Shown piece by piece: positions 11,293-23,600 of a stretch of DNA of 64,000 bases. The stretch's first letter is position 1, and each line of letters opens with the position of its first letter. The notes under the pieces are model-generated. The model saw only the letters and a program-made list of their open reading frames with translations, searched no databases and was not told the DNA's origin. The position numbers and the translations under genes are program-made. Source of the stretch: Bicyclus anynana (Eukaryota > Arthropoda > Insecta > Lepidoptera > Nymphalidae); contig NC_069105.1 in the NCBI RefSeq assembly GCF_947172395.1, positions 2,542,001-2,606,000 of the forward strand, read 5' to 3'.

Positions 11293-11716
11293 CAATCACA
11301 TATTTTTTATAATGTTCCAAATGTCAAAAACGGTGTCGTCCATTTTGTGACGTCACTAACACACTTGATGTACTAAACTTCAAACTTCAAATTAATATTG
11401 TTATCTAATATTTTTGTCAATCGCTCCGTTTGTAAGGGATTTGTTATAGTGACTTCATAAAACAGTTGAAATATAGACCGTCATATGGCCGACAGGCGTT
11501 TTGGCTCGTATTGTCAAAAAAATATATAAAAACAAAAATTTTCATCTAATCACGGCTCGAAAAATATGAAAAAAAAAATGTTCAAATCTATATAGTAGAT
11601 CGTTATTGAACTATTTAAGAAATCGTTATTAAACTATTTAAGAACATTTAAAAAAAAGTGTCAAATAGCCTATTTATAGTGTGCAAAATAAAACACTTAA
11701 AGAAAATAAATAAAAA

Positions 11717-14700
11717 TCACTGTATTTCTTTCAATATTTTCAACCTATATTTATCATCGGGGAACCTCATTTTGATGATAAGTCTAATTTCCTCGCACGC
11801 GTAGCTCTGAGAGAGACCCTTGTGTTGGCTCCAGAGGTCCACTATCTCTAGCATCTGCGCTTTTAGCAGCTTTGGCATCATTTCAAACTTGCTCCACACA
11901 TCGATTTTGGATTCGAACTTCATTGGTTCCTGAAAAAAAAATGTTTTTTTTTAATTTTCATAAAAAACATCGATTTTTAAGACGTACAAAACACTTAGGA
12001 GGCATATCATGCATTCAAACGATTCTCGTGAGAAGAAATAGACAAATGTCAACCAATAGCAGCGTAATTGGAAATACCGCTCTCTTTCATTGCGTTGGAA
12101 CTAAAGAGATGGCACTGGTACTACTCCGCCGCCATTGGTCGAAATTATTATTTATTAACCGACTTCAATAAAAAGGAAGAGGTTCTCAATTCGACGCGTA
12201 TTTTTTTTCGTGTTTGTTACGTCATAACTTCGTCACGTATCAATTAAGTTTGAAAAATATTTTTTGTTTGTTGTTTTGTTTACTTTCAGATTGGTCTCAT
12301 TTAATTTTCACAAAAATCGGTTGAGTAGTTTTGTGTTAAAATCAAAATAAATGAAATAAGAGAATGAAATTGCCCATATGTAATATCGTTTACGGTCACT
12401 ATGCTAAGACATGCTAAAAATAGAAAAATAAAATCTTTTTATTAAAAAATATAAATATTTAAATAATTAAAATTGGAATTAACCAAATTCAAAGATGCAT
12501 GAATTTGGTTAATTTTTGGTCAAAAAGATTTTTGTCCATTTCTCTTCACGAGGTATATCGTTTGGTCGCATGTTAGGCGTGCAGCTTTGGATACTTACCT
12601 GTTATCCAAAGCTGCTCTAGTAGGGGTCTACTTAATTTCCTGGGCATAGACAGACGACAGGGCTCCTTAAACCTACACCCTGGTCACTGCTTGGAGTTAT
12701 TTTTTCTGCCATAAATATAGTTATTCCACGACTTCAAGCAGTCTTGCAAATTCAGCAATGGTGTCCTTAAATCTGACAGTAATCACATACACCAGATCTT
12801 CACATATAGATTTAGTGTCAGCAAAGATCCGGCCCAGCATTGACTGACACAGCACTTGGATCAGTGTAGACACTATCAGTTCAAACATACAGGCTGGCAG
12901 TATGGTTTGTCATGCTTAATTGAGGTCTTGCTTTCTTTAATTACCAGCCTACCAAAGCAAGAGTCAATTGACATTTTTAGGCGAGCCCATCTTAGATCTT
13001 ACCATTGCTTTTCGATTATTATCCTATAGGTATGGTTCTAATATTATTACCAATAAACACAAGCCTAAAGAAAACAAGTAAATTTACCTCAAACAGAGTA
13101 GCAATTTCAGCTATGGTGTCCTCAAATCTGACAGCAATCATGTACACCAGATCTTCACATATAGGTTTAGTGTCAGCAAAGATCCGGCCCAGCATTGACT
13201 GACACAGCGCTTGGATCAGTGTGCAAACTGTCAGTTCATACATGCGGGCTGGCAGTACTGCTTGCCATGCGTTCTTGAGGTCTTGCATCAGGGTTATTGC
13301 ATAGTTGATACCTCGGTCCAGAGTCTCGTATGAATCGTGGCTCCAGGGTAGTTCTGAAATAGACATTATTGTATATTTTTGTATTACTAACCGCTGCCCC
13401 GCGGTTTCACCCGCGTATTTTCTGTTCCTGTGAGAATATGGGGATAAAATAATATAGTCTATGACACTCGAAAATATCATGGCTTTTATAATTTTCAAAA
13501 TTGGTTCAGTACTGAATGATTTGAAAATTTCTTACACTGTTGGACAGCTTACACTATCCCCGAATGCTATATAGGCTATATTTTAGCCTGCATTCCTACA
13601 GGAATGGGAACCCCCTTTTGTAGCTTCTTAACAGTTTAAGTATCAAGCGATTTAGTGTTCTGGTAAGATGTTGTGTGGAAACCAAAAGGGGTGTGGATTT
13701 TCATCCTCCTCCTAACAAGTTAGCCTGTTTCCATCTTAGATTGCATCATCAGTTACCATCAGGTGAGATTGTAGTCAAGGGCTAACTTGTAGAGAATAAA
13801 AAAAAACAGTGAAATAATTGTTCAAATCAGTTCATTAGTTTCAGAACCTATGCAATGCAAACAAACAATCAAATCTTTCTTCTTTATAATTAGTATAGAT
13901 ATTTACCATTAGCTTCAATCTTCTGTATAATAACATTCTTCTGCGCCTGCAAGAACAGTGATATCTTCTCCAAGCCCAGCACCCTCAGATCCTGTATGCA
14001 CTCCAGCAGTGTGGTGTTGAGCAGCTCAGCCAGCGGCGGTGGCATGCTGTTCCTCCACGGTGGCCCCAGCAGACTGTGCGCCAGGTAGAAGCAGTTGTTG
14101 AAGAATAATGCTGAAAATGATGATACTGTCACAATTCATGACATATATTAAACTAAATAAAATTTACTTATACTACAGGTTTTCTGGATGAGTACTGTTT
14201 ACCAACAAAGAAATTAGAAATGAAGGTAGAAAACACTTGTCATTTCATAACTTGGTTTGTTTATAAAATATATGTATGGTTTGTTTATAAAATATATTAG
14301 CCATTTTTTTCTAAAAAAAATTCCAAATTGTTCTTTGCTTATTAATAAAATTTATATTTATTATAATTATTATTAGGTATGACTAGTGCTTTCTACCTTC
14401 ATTTTTAAATTTGTTTGTCTGTAAACAGTACTCATCAAGAAAGGCTGTAGTATAGGTTGGTTGTTTGAGGTTACTACACAATTAAAGAGCTTCTTAATGA
14501 TAAAAGCTCTAGGAGGCCATTGGATCAGCTTCCATCTTCACACTGGACGTAACACTATAAGAAATAATAATAGCAGTAAAAATATAAGTTCTCACCAATA
14601 TCCAATGGACAGTGTTCCAAATTTATTTTAAATTTCTTAGGTATGATACATTGGTACATAACTGCTATATCCTTTATGTACATAACCAATTGGTTATTAT

Positions 14701-16102
14701 ATTTCTGGGGCAGTTTTATACTCTCTTCTAAATGCTCGACTATCATGGACATGATTCTTTTGACATTTTGGGAAATAACACATCTCGGCATAAACAGTGG
14801 GTTGTTTAGGTCGTAAACTACCTCTTTCTGTGTCACATCGAATAAAGACTCATTTTGCATCTCTAAGTTCGTTCCAACTATAATAGTACCGTATGACAAA
14901 CTTTCATTTAGTAAATTGCGAACGTCAGAGAGTAATTTGTCGCATTTTTTGTTGTACAACACACACTCTGTGTCATTTATGTAACCGTTGAGGGGAGATT
15001 TGTCTGTATCGACAAATTTTAGCTCTATCAAAAATTTATTGAAAGAATCCAATTCTATGACTATGTTTTTGTAGTTCTCATAAGTACCCTCGCATGAAGG
15101 CAAGTTATTTCTGATGCAATCTTCAATTATTTTATTGAAAAATTTATCCTGAATATTATCAGCGAACACTTGTATGAATGTTTTTTCAGCTACCAACTGA
15201 GTACCCAATGTTGATTGTAAGAATTCAAAAACTGCTGTTAAATTCATGAATATAGTTTGAAAGTTTGGTTTCTTTGTCTCGTTTAAATTTATTTTAATAT
15301 TAAAGACTAATGCTCCTATGTAATCTTCTGTGAAAATTTCACAATTATGTTGTATGATGTCATGTAGAAGTTTGTCTATGAAGAAATGGGAAAATAGGGC
15401 TAGTTCTGCGTTCATTCTCTCTATGACATACAGAGACTTGAGTATCTTCTGTAACAGACTCGGATCACTTTGCTGTACCGACAGAGAGTATGTGAGGAAG
15501 TTGCCACCTTTTTTTTGAGACCACGTAAATATGTCCTCCATTTCTATGCTCAACTCTGCCGTGTATAGCGCAAGTTGGCTTTCAGCTTGAGAGTTCAGAT
15601 TAGCTAACGCTTTAGTTCCGTTTCCTTCGAATTTCATTGAACGTAATTTGTTTTTTAACTCATTAACGCTTACCATGGCTTCAGTGTAATTGTATCTCCC
15701 GAATTCATGATTCGCCTTATCCAATATTATTTTGCCTTCGACAACAGTGCATAGATCGTGGAAACTGTTCAATGATTTATCTAATTTCTTACAATTGTTT
15801 TCGAATTCTTCTATAACTTCTTTTTTCTCGGATTTTTTGTCTAAAAACTTTACATCTTCTTGGAATTTAGTGAAGTCCGATAATATGTTCGATTTACGAT
15901 TTTTGTAATTCAATTGCTCTAAACTCTTCGTTGGTGTGAAATTGAAATATGTATCGATGAAATTCTGGTGTAAAGACCATGATAACATTTGCACCCTTTC
16001 TGTAAGATCCTTTAATCTTGGTAAAAGTTCGTCTCGACATTTTATAAGATCGTTTGTTGTAGCTTTATCCGCCTCTTGCGAAACTTCATTTGCTAAACTC
16101 AT
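11717..16102 (-). CDS. ZW10: ZW10 kinetochore / vesicle-tethering protein, complete
   Basis: Four exons on the minus strand: 14,596-16,102, 13,907-14,110, 13,088-13,353 and 11,717-11,929. Their phases (0-1, 1-1, 1-0, 0-stop) chain to 2,190 nt, a 729-residue protein, which is normal for the family. ZW10 is a subunit of the RZZ complex (spindle checkpoint, dynein recruitment) and of the NRZ/Dsl1 tethering complex. The start is the ATG at 16,102 (context AACTATG, reading MSLANEVSQ); an upstream in-frame TTG is not used. Family hallmarks seen are an N-terminal coiled-coil-prone region, MPRCVISQNVKRIM near the middle, NNCFYLAHSLLG at the start of exon 2, and LPARMYELTVCTLIQAL in exon 3. The last exon reads to PDDKYRLKILKEIQ. 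All introns are GT-AG. It lies head-to-head with the coiled-coil gene at 16,821, only 718 bp away. Confidence 0.92.
12731..12931 (-). pseudogene. Decayed duplicate of ZW10 exon 3
   Basis: This intronic segment matches about the last 200 bases of the true exon at 13,088-13,353, including CAGTCAATGCTGGGCCGGAT and GATCTGGTGTA. In the ZW10 frame its 5' part reads through TAA and TGA, and the donor site has become GAAGTCGTGG. The acceptor end is missing. The 3' half remains open with mostly conservative changes. It is a relic, not an alternative exon. Confidence 0.85.
13653..13802 (-). repeat. Dispersed lepidopteran repeat in ZW10 intron 2
   Basis: An inverted copy containing GGGGTGTGGATTTTCATCC and AAGGGCTAACTTGTAGAGAA. 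A Helitron fragment (ACCCGCGTATTTTCTGTTCC region, about 13,386-13,460) lies next to exon 3. Confidence 0.55.
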
Positions 16103-16820
16103 AGTTAAAAACAAAATAAACTTTAAATGTTAACAATTCGAAATAAAGATGGATAAATAAATAAAACAAAACAAAAGATAAATTAAAACGATCGGATTTC
16201 AAAAATTTAAATTCAAAATTTCAAATATTCTGACAATCGCACCGACCAGACCACTGTTGACATTATCTTGACAGATTTTTTTTTAATAACTGGTTACACG
16301 GCTCTGGATTCTAGCATTTTTGAGACCAAGACAATAAAGTGTAAAAATATGGCGATTGAGGGTGGAACTTTGACTATTGGTCTGAGGGGTGGGACATTAT
16401 TTCTCATAAATAATAAGCAGAGGAAAATAAAGGATGGTTGAGGTTCTGAACTCTTGAAACCTACTATCTTGAGTCACCGTACGCCTAAACATAGTTGGCT
16501 GCCGATGCTTACTTGACGGCATGTCCAGACTACTAGGTATGAATGAGGAAGTTCTGGCTGTCACAGATTTTGAATTGAAATTGAATTGAAAATCTACACA
16601 TACGACATTTAAACTTTGGTGTTTGGTCGAAGCTTTTAAACGATCAACCCAAAGAAAGGTCATGGAAAAGGAAGTGAAAATGTGATCGGTTGCTAGGGAT
16701 CGTATAATCAATTTATTAATTCTCAAGGACAAATATTTGGTCAGGTCAATGTATTTAGCATTTTTTGTTGAAATCAGGTTAAGTTCTACGTTAGTGAGGA
16801 CATTCTTCTAACTATAAACA
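16103..16820. promoter_or_regulatory. Presumed bidirectional promoter between ZW10 and the coiled-coil gene
   Basis: The two start codons are 718 bp apart and face away from each other. No TATA box stands out. The stretch is unique-looking apart from short low-complexity runs. Shared promoter use is inferred from geometry only. Confidence 0.4.
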
Positions 16821-19047
16821 ATGAATGATACAGAGATTGAAAATTTAAAAACTGAACTGGAACACGAAAAAACTTGCAGGTAGATTAAAAATAGTGTTGT
16901 TCTTGTGTGAATAGAAGTTATAGTTATTTTAATTCGTATTATTTTTTCCATATCCTGTCTTTCAAAATTCTAGGGAATCAGCAGCATGGCAAAATGGTGA
17001 ACTAGAGAAACAAATAGTCTACATACAAGACGAACTGCGTAAGACAGATCATCCTTGGGATTCAGACATTGATTTGCAAAAGGAAAGCCTGAGACATAAA
17101 CAGCTGCTTGAAGCGATTGATACTTTGAAGGAACAGTTACCAATATTGAAAGACAAAATTAAGGGGGCGAAGATTTGTGGACCAGGTAAGGGATTATCTA
17201 TTTATAATTATTTTTATTGAACCCTTACTATCTCATCAGAAAACTATGCTTAAATAATTGGCGCCATCTAGCGAAATTAAGCCCGATTAGTAAACATCGG
17301 CATCGAATCGGTAAACATTTTTATATGAGGAATAAGTTACTTAAATAATACACGTAATTTGTTTCTACTATTATACTTTTTGTAAATTAGTCTCTTTTTA
17401 TGTAGGGATATGTTATTATAAAAGCGTTTTGTTTTACAGACTGCAAATTAAAGCATGATGATCTCAACATAAACTTGGACATCCTTACTCCAGTAAGATT
17501 GAACATTTTAAGTAGTATTGTACACTAATAGGCTTTTTAATATGGTCTTTATTTGTTTATTGTATTTTTAAACCATTTATTTTATTAAACCAATTATTAT
17601 GTAAATCATCGGCTCATTGCTGAGCTCGAGTCTCCTCTAAGAATGAGACGGGAGGCTAATAGTCCATCACGCTGGCCCAATGCGGATTTGCAGACTTCAC
17701 ACACACAGAGAATTTAGAAAATTCTCTGGTATGCTGGTTTCCTCACGATGTTTTTACTTCACCGTTTGAGACACGTGATATTTAATTTCTTAAAATGCAC
17801 ACAACTGAAAAGTTGGAGGTGCATGCGCCCACACCCTCCGGTATCGGAGGCATGAGGTCATATCCACTGGGCTATTAAGTCTCTTGTAAATAATGTCTAA
17901 TAAACAGTACATAGATTAAGCTTTTTAAACCTACTTATATTTTCAGGCTGAATTGTTGCGTACTGTTAAACGTTTTGAGAGGCTCAAAACGGATCTCATA
18001 AGTACGTTACGGAGTAAGGAATGGCGTTTAGATTCAGAATCTAAGGTTCGTAGAGCTTTTCGTTATTTGCCGTACAGGGCTTTTAGTTATAATATTTAAA
18101 AATGTAACGGTTTCTAACTGGACTCACGGCTTTGGGTTCTAGCCTTTTTGAGCATGATAATTATTGTAAGGATTAATATCCAACACTTTATATTTACATT
18201 TCGATGCCTGATTGTATCTATTTTGTGTTTTATTTTTAGTTGTTCGTAAGAGTGAACGATCAAAGGACGTATTTGCAGAATGAACTTTTGATTTGCCAGA
18301 ACAACATCATGCGTCTTCAGAGGAATGGGTCCTATTGGCAGTATGTTATTTATTACATTTTTGATTATATTAAAAACTAGCGGACGCACGCGTTTTCGTC
18401 CGCCCTTAGACCTCTTTAATCCAGCGCTTACAGTAGTATCGCTGTAAAAATGGAGTAACTTCTCCCGTTTTCCCAACTTTTACCTTCACTGCGCTGCTCC
18501 TATTGATCGCAGTGTGATAAAAAGTATTATAACCTGCCCAGGAGTATGAAGAATAATTGTACCAAGTTTCGTTAAAATCCTTCGAGTAGTTTTTGTTTTT
18601 ATAACGAAAAGACAGACAAACAAACATTTTACTGATTGCATTTTTGGCATCAGTTTCGATCACTAATCACCCCCTGATAGTTATTTCGAAAATATATTTC
18701 ATGTACAGAATTGACCTCTTTACAGACTTATTATAAGCTTTTAGCAGATTTTAATGCGATTAATGGACTGTATAGTTATCGATCTTTGCCTATTCTGAAA
18801 TTATTTTAGTCTTTACTTATTGAAGCTGTTATGAATCAAAATGTTGCATTAAACAATATGGTTTCAATTCAAGTTTTCTTATCATTCGCAGTCTAGTCTC
18901 AAAGCAGGTATTTAATAATATTTACTTATTAAAATATTTAATTACAGGCACGTCCCTCGCAAGAACGACGAGAGAGTCTTGGATCCAAAGCGAGGTCCGA
19001 TACGGAAGATATTTGGCAACGAGCGATTACCCCCAATTATCACTTAA
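16821..19047 (+). CDS. CCDC169: Small coiled-coil protein, CCDC169-like, six exons
   Basis: Exons 16,821-16,879, 16,974-17,185, 17,440-17,492, 17,950-18,045, 18,240-18,340 and 18,948-19,047 sum to 621 nt, i.e. 206 residues plus TAA. Every junction keeps the frame. The protein starts MNDTEIENLKTELEHEKTC and has a charged heptad-like helix with NGELEKQIVYIQDELRK. A second helical block follows (TPAELLRTVKRFERLK, then NDQRTYLQNELLICQNNIM). The C-terminus is basic (PKRGPIRKIFGNERLPP). The order ELEKQIVY...then a helix ending in a QRTYL-type motif is what I recall from CCDC169; function is unknown to me. Exon 4 uses a weak donor (AAG|GTTCGT); reading on instead would stop 18 codons later. There is no signal peptide or membrane segment. 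Confidence 0.8.
17602..17885 (-). mobile_element. tRNA-type SINE, near full length
   Basis: On the minus strand it begins ATAGCCCAGTGGATATGACC and runs through GAAACATCGTGAGGAAACC-like and AGAATTTTCTAAATTCTC blocks to GAGGAGACTCGAGCTCAG. Related copies occur at 37,608-37,815, 39,043-39,228, 42,583-42,745 and 50,318-50,412. It lies in an intron of the coiled-coil gene. Confidence 0.65.
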
Positions 19048-20550
19048 ATAATTAAGAACTCAGAATTGATAATATATTCGTAATTTCGTATTTTAAGTAG
19101 AAATAAGTACCTACGGGCAAAATATGCTGTACAAAAAAGATTGGAGTGTCTACTTTACAGACTATTATAGTCTTTGATATAGTAGATGTACGAAGTGACG
19201 ACGGAAATAAAAAAAAATCAAAAAAGGTACATATAAATTAGAGCAATTATGTAGACACTCCGTATATAGTTGTTGGATTAAGTAGTAATGGACAAGTACA
19301 AAAAGTTAGGCGTGTGTATTTTACAGTCTGTTATAGTCATTGGCATATTTAGTGTGTGATTGTTATAAATACATAACAATTAAAACTCAGAGAGTCAGAG
19401 ATGTAGGTAGGTATGGGCAAAGTCGTTTGTACGTTTGGAATGTCTACTTTACAGTCCATTATTAATTCTTTGGTATAGAAAGACCGACGTGTATTCAAAT
19501 AAAAAATCATTAGATTTTATTCTCAAATTACACATTGTCACTTCTTCCTCGTGCAATAAATGTAGTCTAAATTAAGAGTTATCATTAGTAGGTATAATAG
19601 AACAAAATACGTTTAAGTTCTTATTTAGAGTTTCTTTAGCATGTAAGACAAATTAAGTACTTCAAAGGTAAATAGATGATGGTAAAAATAGATAGTTAGA
19701 GACAAATTTTGTTCGTTTTATTAAATGTATGAATATGAATGATCTCAGCACTTTTAAAAATACGGTAAGTGTAATCAACTTATTACTAATTGTTATTATT
19801 TATGCTAATTATTGAAATACTAGTAATTAATTAATAAATTAATTAAAATCTACAAGCATTATTTTTACCCGACTGCCAAGAAGGGTTATAATTATTAAAG
19901 TTACCACAATTATACCTACCTGCTCTATTAATAAACTCGTATTTATATACCTATTCTATTAAGTATTAACCCTTTAAGTGGTTAATAGAAATAGTCATAG
20001 TCATAGTCATATAAACTTAACATATAATACTTTCTTAAAGGTATTAGCAAACTTCAAATCTATACTTATCCTAAATAAAGCAACCAATCAACCAATTTAT
20101 AATTGAAACTCAGATAAATCAATAATAGGCAGATAGAGCGTACGAAACACGACGGTGTCGTAGCCTCTCCAAATACAAAATTCAAAACGAATACATTCTC
20201 GAGTCAGTACGACACGAAGCGCCGCATCATTAACTTTCATTATTATTCAAGAAAATCGACGTCTTTTTTTAAAAATATTTTAAAAAGTAAATAAATAAGA
20301 TGGAGTATTTTATATTGGTAATTATTGATTTACGTAATTATATTAATTTACGTAATTGTTAAATTTTGAAATACAAATTATGAAAAAAGTTTCTATATGC
20401 GGATATCAAGGAGACGCGGGACGTTTGGTGTTTTTATGGGTTTCACCGGATTCACCACGCTGCTTGTAAAGACTCGCTCTGTATCGTCTTTACTCTGTGA
20501 AATATACATATTATACGGTAAAATAAAATAACTATTTTCTGCCAATATTA
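19048..20550. other. Convergent intergenic spacer
   Basis: AT-rich DNA between the 3' ends of the coiled-coil gene (plus) and the hemicentin-like gene (minus). Three loosely similar blocks ('tgtctactttacagtc...attatagtctttg') recur at about 19,146, 19,315 and 19,440. No gene is seen. Confidence 0.4.
19206..19211 (+). terminator. Candidate poly(A) signal of the coiled-coil gene
   Basis: AATAAA 159 bases after the stop codon. It is the first canonical hexamer downstream. Confidence 0.5.
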
Positions 20551-20556
20551 TTTATT
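20551..20556 (-). terminator. Poly(A) signal of the hemicentin-like gene
   Basis: AATAAA on the minus strand, 38 bases past the stop codon at 20,594. Confidence 0.6.
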
Positions 20557-20593
20557 ACAATAAATTAAGATTTGTCGGTAGCTATATAATTAT

Positions 20594-20697
20594 CTAATAT
20601 TCGGTACGTGCATACCCCGTCTCAGATTCAAAGGAAGCGCTGGGATAGTCTTCCACCTCAGTGTCTTCATAGGAGTTGGGCTCTCTGTACATCGAAG
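20594..20697 (-). CDS. Hemicentin-like: last exon, acidic Tyr-rich tail
   Basis: The acceptor TTATTCCAG precedes 20,697 and phase 1 joins the EGF exon at 21,638. It encodes 34 residues: SMYREPNSYEDTEVEDY, then a Ser/Glu-rich end, TEY and TAG. No known domain. A poly(A) signal follows within 40 bases. Confidence 0.85.
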
Positions 20698-23600
20698 CTG
20701 GAATAAATAGGTAATTTGTTTAGAAGCGTTAGTGTTTGCAGAAAGAGATCTGTGTATATACCTACTACTCGTAAATTTATTTAAATCCGATCGATTTATT
20801 ACCCACGATCTATACTTGTTTCATTGGGGGCAAATTAAAGCTAAATTAAAGGTTGTAACAGACTTTTTTCTTAAAGAAGAACTATCAAGATTTTGTTAGA
20901 TATGTCGGAGAATTGGAATAATTTAGCGCCATCTAACGTTAGAGTAACCAAATTAAATTCGCAAGAATTTTTGGAACCCGCATTAATTAGATAAATATTT
21001 TTTTTGTTTCGCTTCCTTGTCTACAAATTTAACATAGACAGAGAATACAGTAAAAGTGTTCAAAACAGCCAATAAAAACACCTGAAGTTGAATTCATATC
21101 CGGTGTAATCTGTCAATGTCATGTAATATTGTCAATATGACACAAGTAAAAAGAAACATTAAATCGTAGACAGAGAAGCATTAAACAAAAAAAAACCTTA
21201 AAGATTTTAAATCCTTGATTGTAATGATAAAAATAATTTGTTCTGCTTAGTTGACACTCGGAATAAAGGCAAGGACATGTCCTTTAAATCGTAATTCACA
21301 CACATATAATTTTAGCACAATCAAACGTTGATTCTGTAGACGCAGTTTTTATGAACACGTTAGATATTGGTCTGATAAAATGGTGTTAGAAAATAAAATA
21401 AATAGATAGGTTACATAACCCATACATTGGGTGTTTACTGTCAACGGTGCGATGACAGTGCGGCGACTGAGCTCAGGTTTGCTAATTAGCATAGTTTTAA
21501 AGTTCCACTTGCGGTCCGCGTATAACTTGTCTACCTCGTTTTTCTTCTAACATCATTGGTCTGTGTATACTGTTGTCAGAGTATCCTCTAGCGAGGCAGG
21601 TCCCTATATAACTCGTCTGAGGTTAGGATGTACTCACGCGGCACGCAGCGGCGCCGGTCGGCGTGCAGGCGCGTGTGTGCGGGGCACGCACACACGTATC
21701 CGCCCGCCACGTTGACGCACGCGTACTCGCAGCCGTGCGTCAGCGTCGTGCATTCGTTTATGTCTGGAAACAAGATCATTTAGTACGAATTAAAAAAATA
21801 TATTGGTAACTCCAAGAGTCTATTATAATAAAACTGTAACAGGTCCAATTCTGTACATTCAAGATATTTTGTAATTTTTAGATGGAGGGTATTACATAGA
21901 CAAAAGCAATAACATAATCGACTAGCTGACGCCGCGCGCTTTCACCCGCGTGATTCCTGTTCTCGTAGGAATACGGGGATAATATATAGCCTATAGCCTT
22001 CCTCGATAAATGGGCTATCTAACACTGAAAGAATTTTTCAAATCGGACCAGTATTTCCGGAGATTACCGCGTTCAATCAAACAAACAAACAAACAAACTC
22101 TTCAGCTTTATAATATTAGTATAGATACCAAAGTCTAAAAAATCCAAAAAATAGTGCAATTCAAGATTTTCCAAAATTCCTTAAAAAATAACTCCTTTTT
22201 AAGGAGTTATTTTTTTTCAATATATGTCAGGTGGCACTGGTTGCTGTCCACCAGGCACTAACTGACACATCAACACTCACCCAGACACCGCTGTCCGGCG
22301 CCCAACGACGCGTACCCCTCGGGGCACGAGCACACGTACCCGCCCGGCGCGTTGGCGCACGCCTGCGTCAGGTGGCACTGGTTGCTGTCCACCAGGCACT
22401 AACTGACACATCAACACTCACCCAGACACCGCTGTCCGGCGCCCAACGACGCGTACCCCTCGGGGCACGAGCACACGTACCCGCCCGGCGCGTTGGCGCA
22501 TGCCTGCGTCAGGTGGCACTGGTTGCTGTCCACCAGGCACTCGTCGACATCTGACAGGAAGAACGTTCACATTTATGACTAGCAGATACCCGCGGTTTCA
22601 CTCGCGCAGTTTCCGTTCCCGTGGTAATACGGAGATACAATATAGCTAATCCTAACAAACAACAGGGGGGACGAGATAAACTCACACATCGAAAATATTT
22701 AACACCAATTAATGTATCCTGTGTCTATATACACAACTTTAAAGGAGATGGTCCAAAATTGTATGGAGCCCAGGATCAGTCTATGTGTGGCGGGAATAAA
22801 AGAAAATAAAATCTTCAACTATTTTCGAATATACAAATCTACGAATTTACTTTAATTCTTTCGAAATAATATTCGTTCTCTGTCAAGGAATGCAACACTA
22901 ATATGGGTAACAATGACGGATTGATTTCGTTTTCAACGCAAAAGTCGTTTTGACGTTTGCTGTCATTTGTCATGTCATAGTTGCTTTCAGGCCGTCATTT
23001 TGTTATAACTCAAAAGCTTGGGTTTTAATTTTATTTATTTCTTTTTATTTAGTTAGATTTATTCACTTTTTTACATTTTAACAAAATCCTTGTATTTTTT
23101 AAATTTTAATAATACAGGGTACAAGAGTGGGCCTGAAATGGACTATCTCCTTTAAATAGTAATGCACACTCGTGTAATTTTAACACAATGAAACATAGAT
23201 TCTATAGACGCAGTTTGTATAAACACGTTAGATCGTGATCATATACATTTGACAGAGGGGTAACGTCTAGCGAGACAGGTCCTATGGTAATTGGTCTGAG
23301 GTTGATAATGATGAGACCTTCGCACGAGTCGTTCTTCGCATCGTGCCTGTAGCCCGCGCCGCACCGCCCGCGCTCGCTGCCGTCCAAGTTTACCGTCGCG
23401 TTCACCCTGTACACCGGCTGCATCACCTCTGAAATACAATTTAATACATTTCATGGGTTTTATTCACCCTAACGTGATGTGTTTATTCGCCCTAACGTGA
23501 TGTGTTTAATCACCCTAACGTGATGTGTTTATTCACCCTAACGTGATGTGTTAATTCGCCCTAACGTGATGTGTTTAATCACCCTAACGTGATGTGTTTA

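Noticed and set aside
12731..12931. Mutually exclusive ZW10 exon
   Set aside because: It lacks the 5' part and acceptor, has in-frame stops and no donor.
16112..16114. ZW10 start at 16,114
   Set aside because: The codon is TTG; the ATG at 16,102 has a good context and fits the family.
16397..16732. 111-codon minus-strand frame upstream of ZW10
   Set aside because: It has no domain, no support from splice signals, and lies in the divergent promoter spacer.
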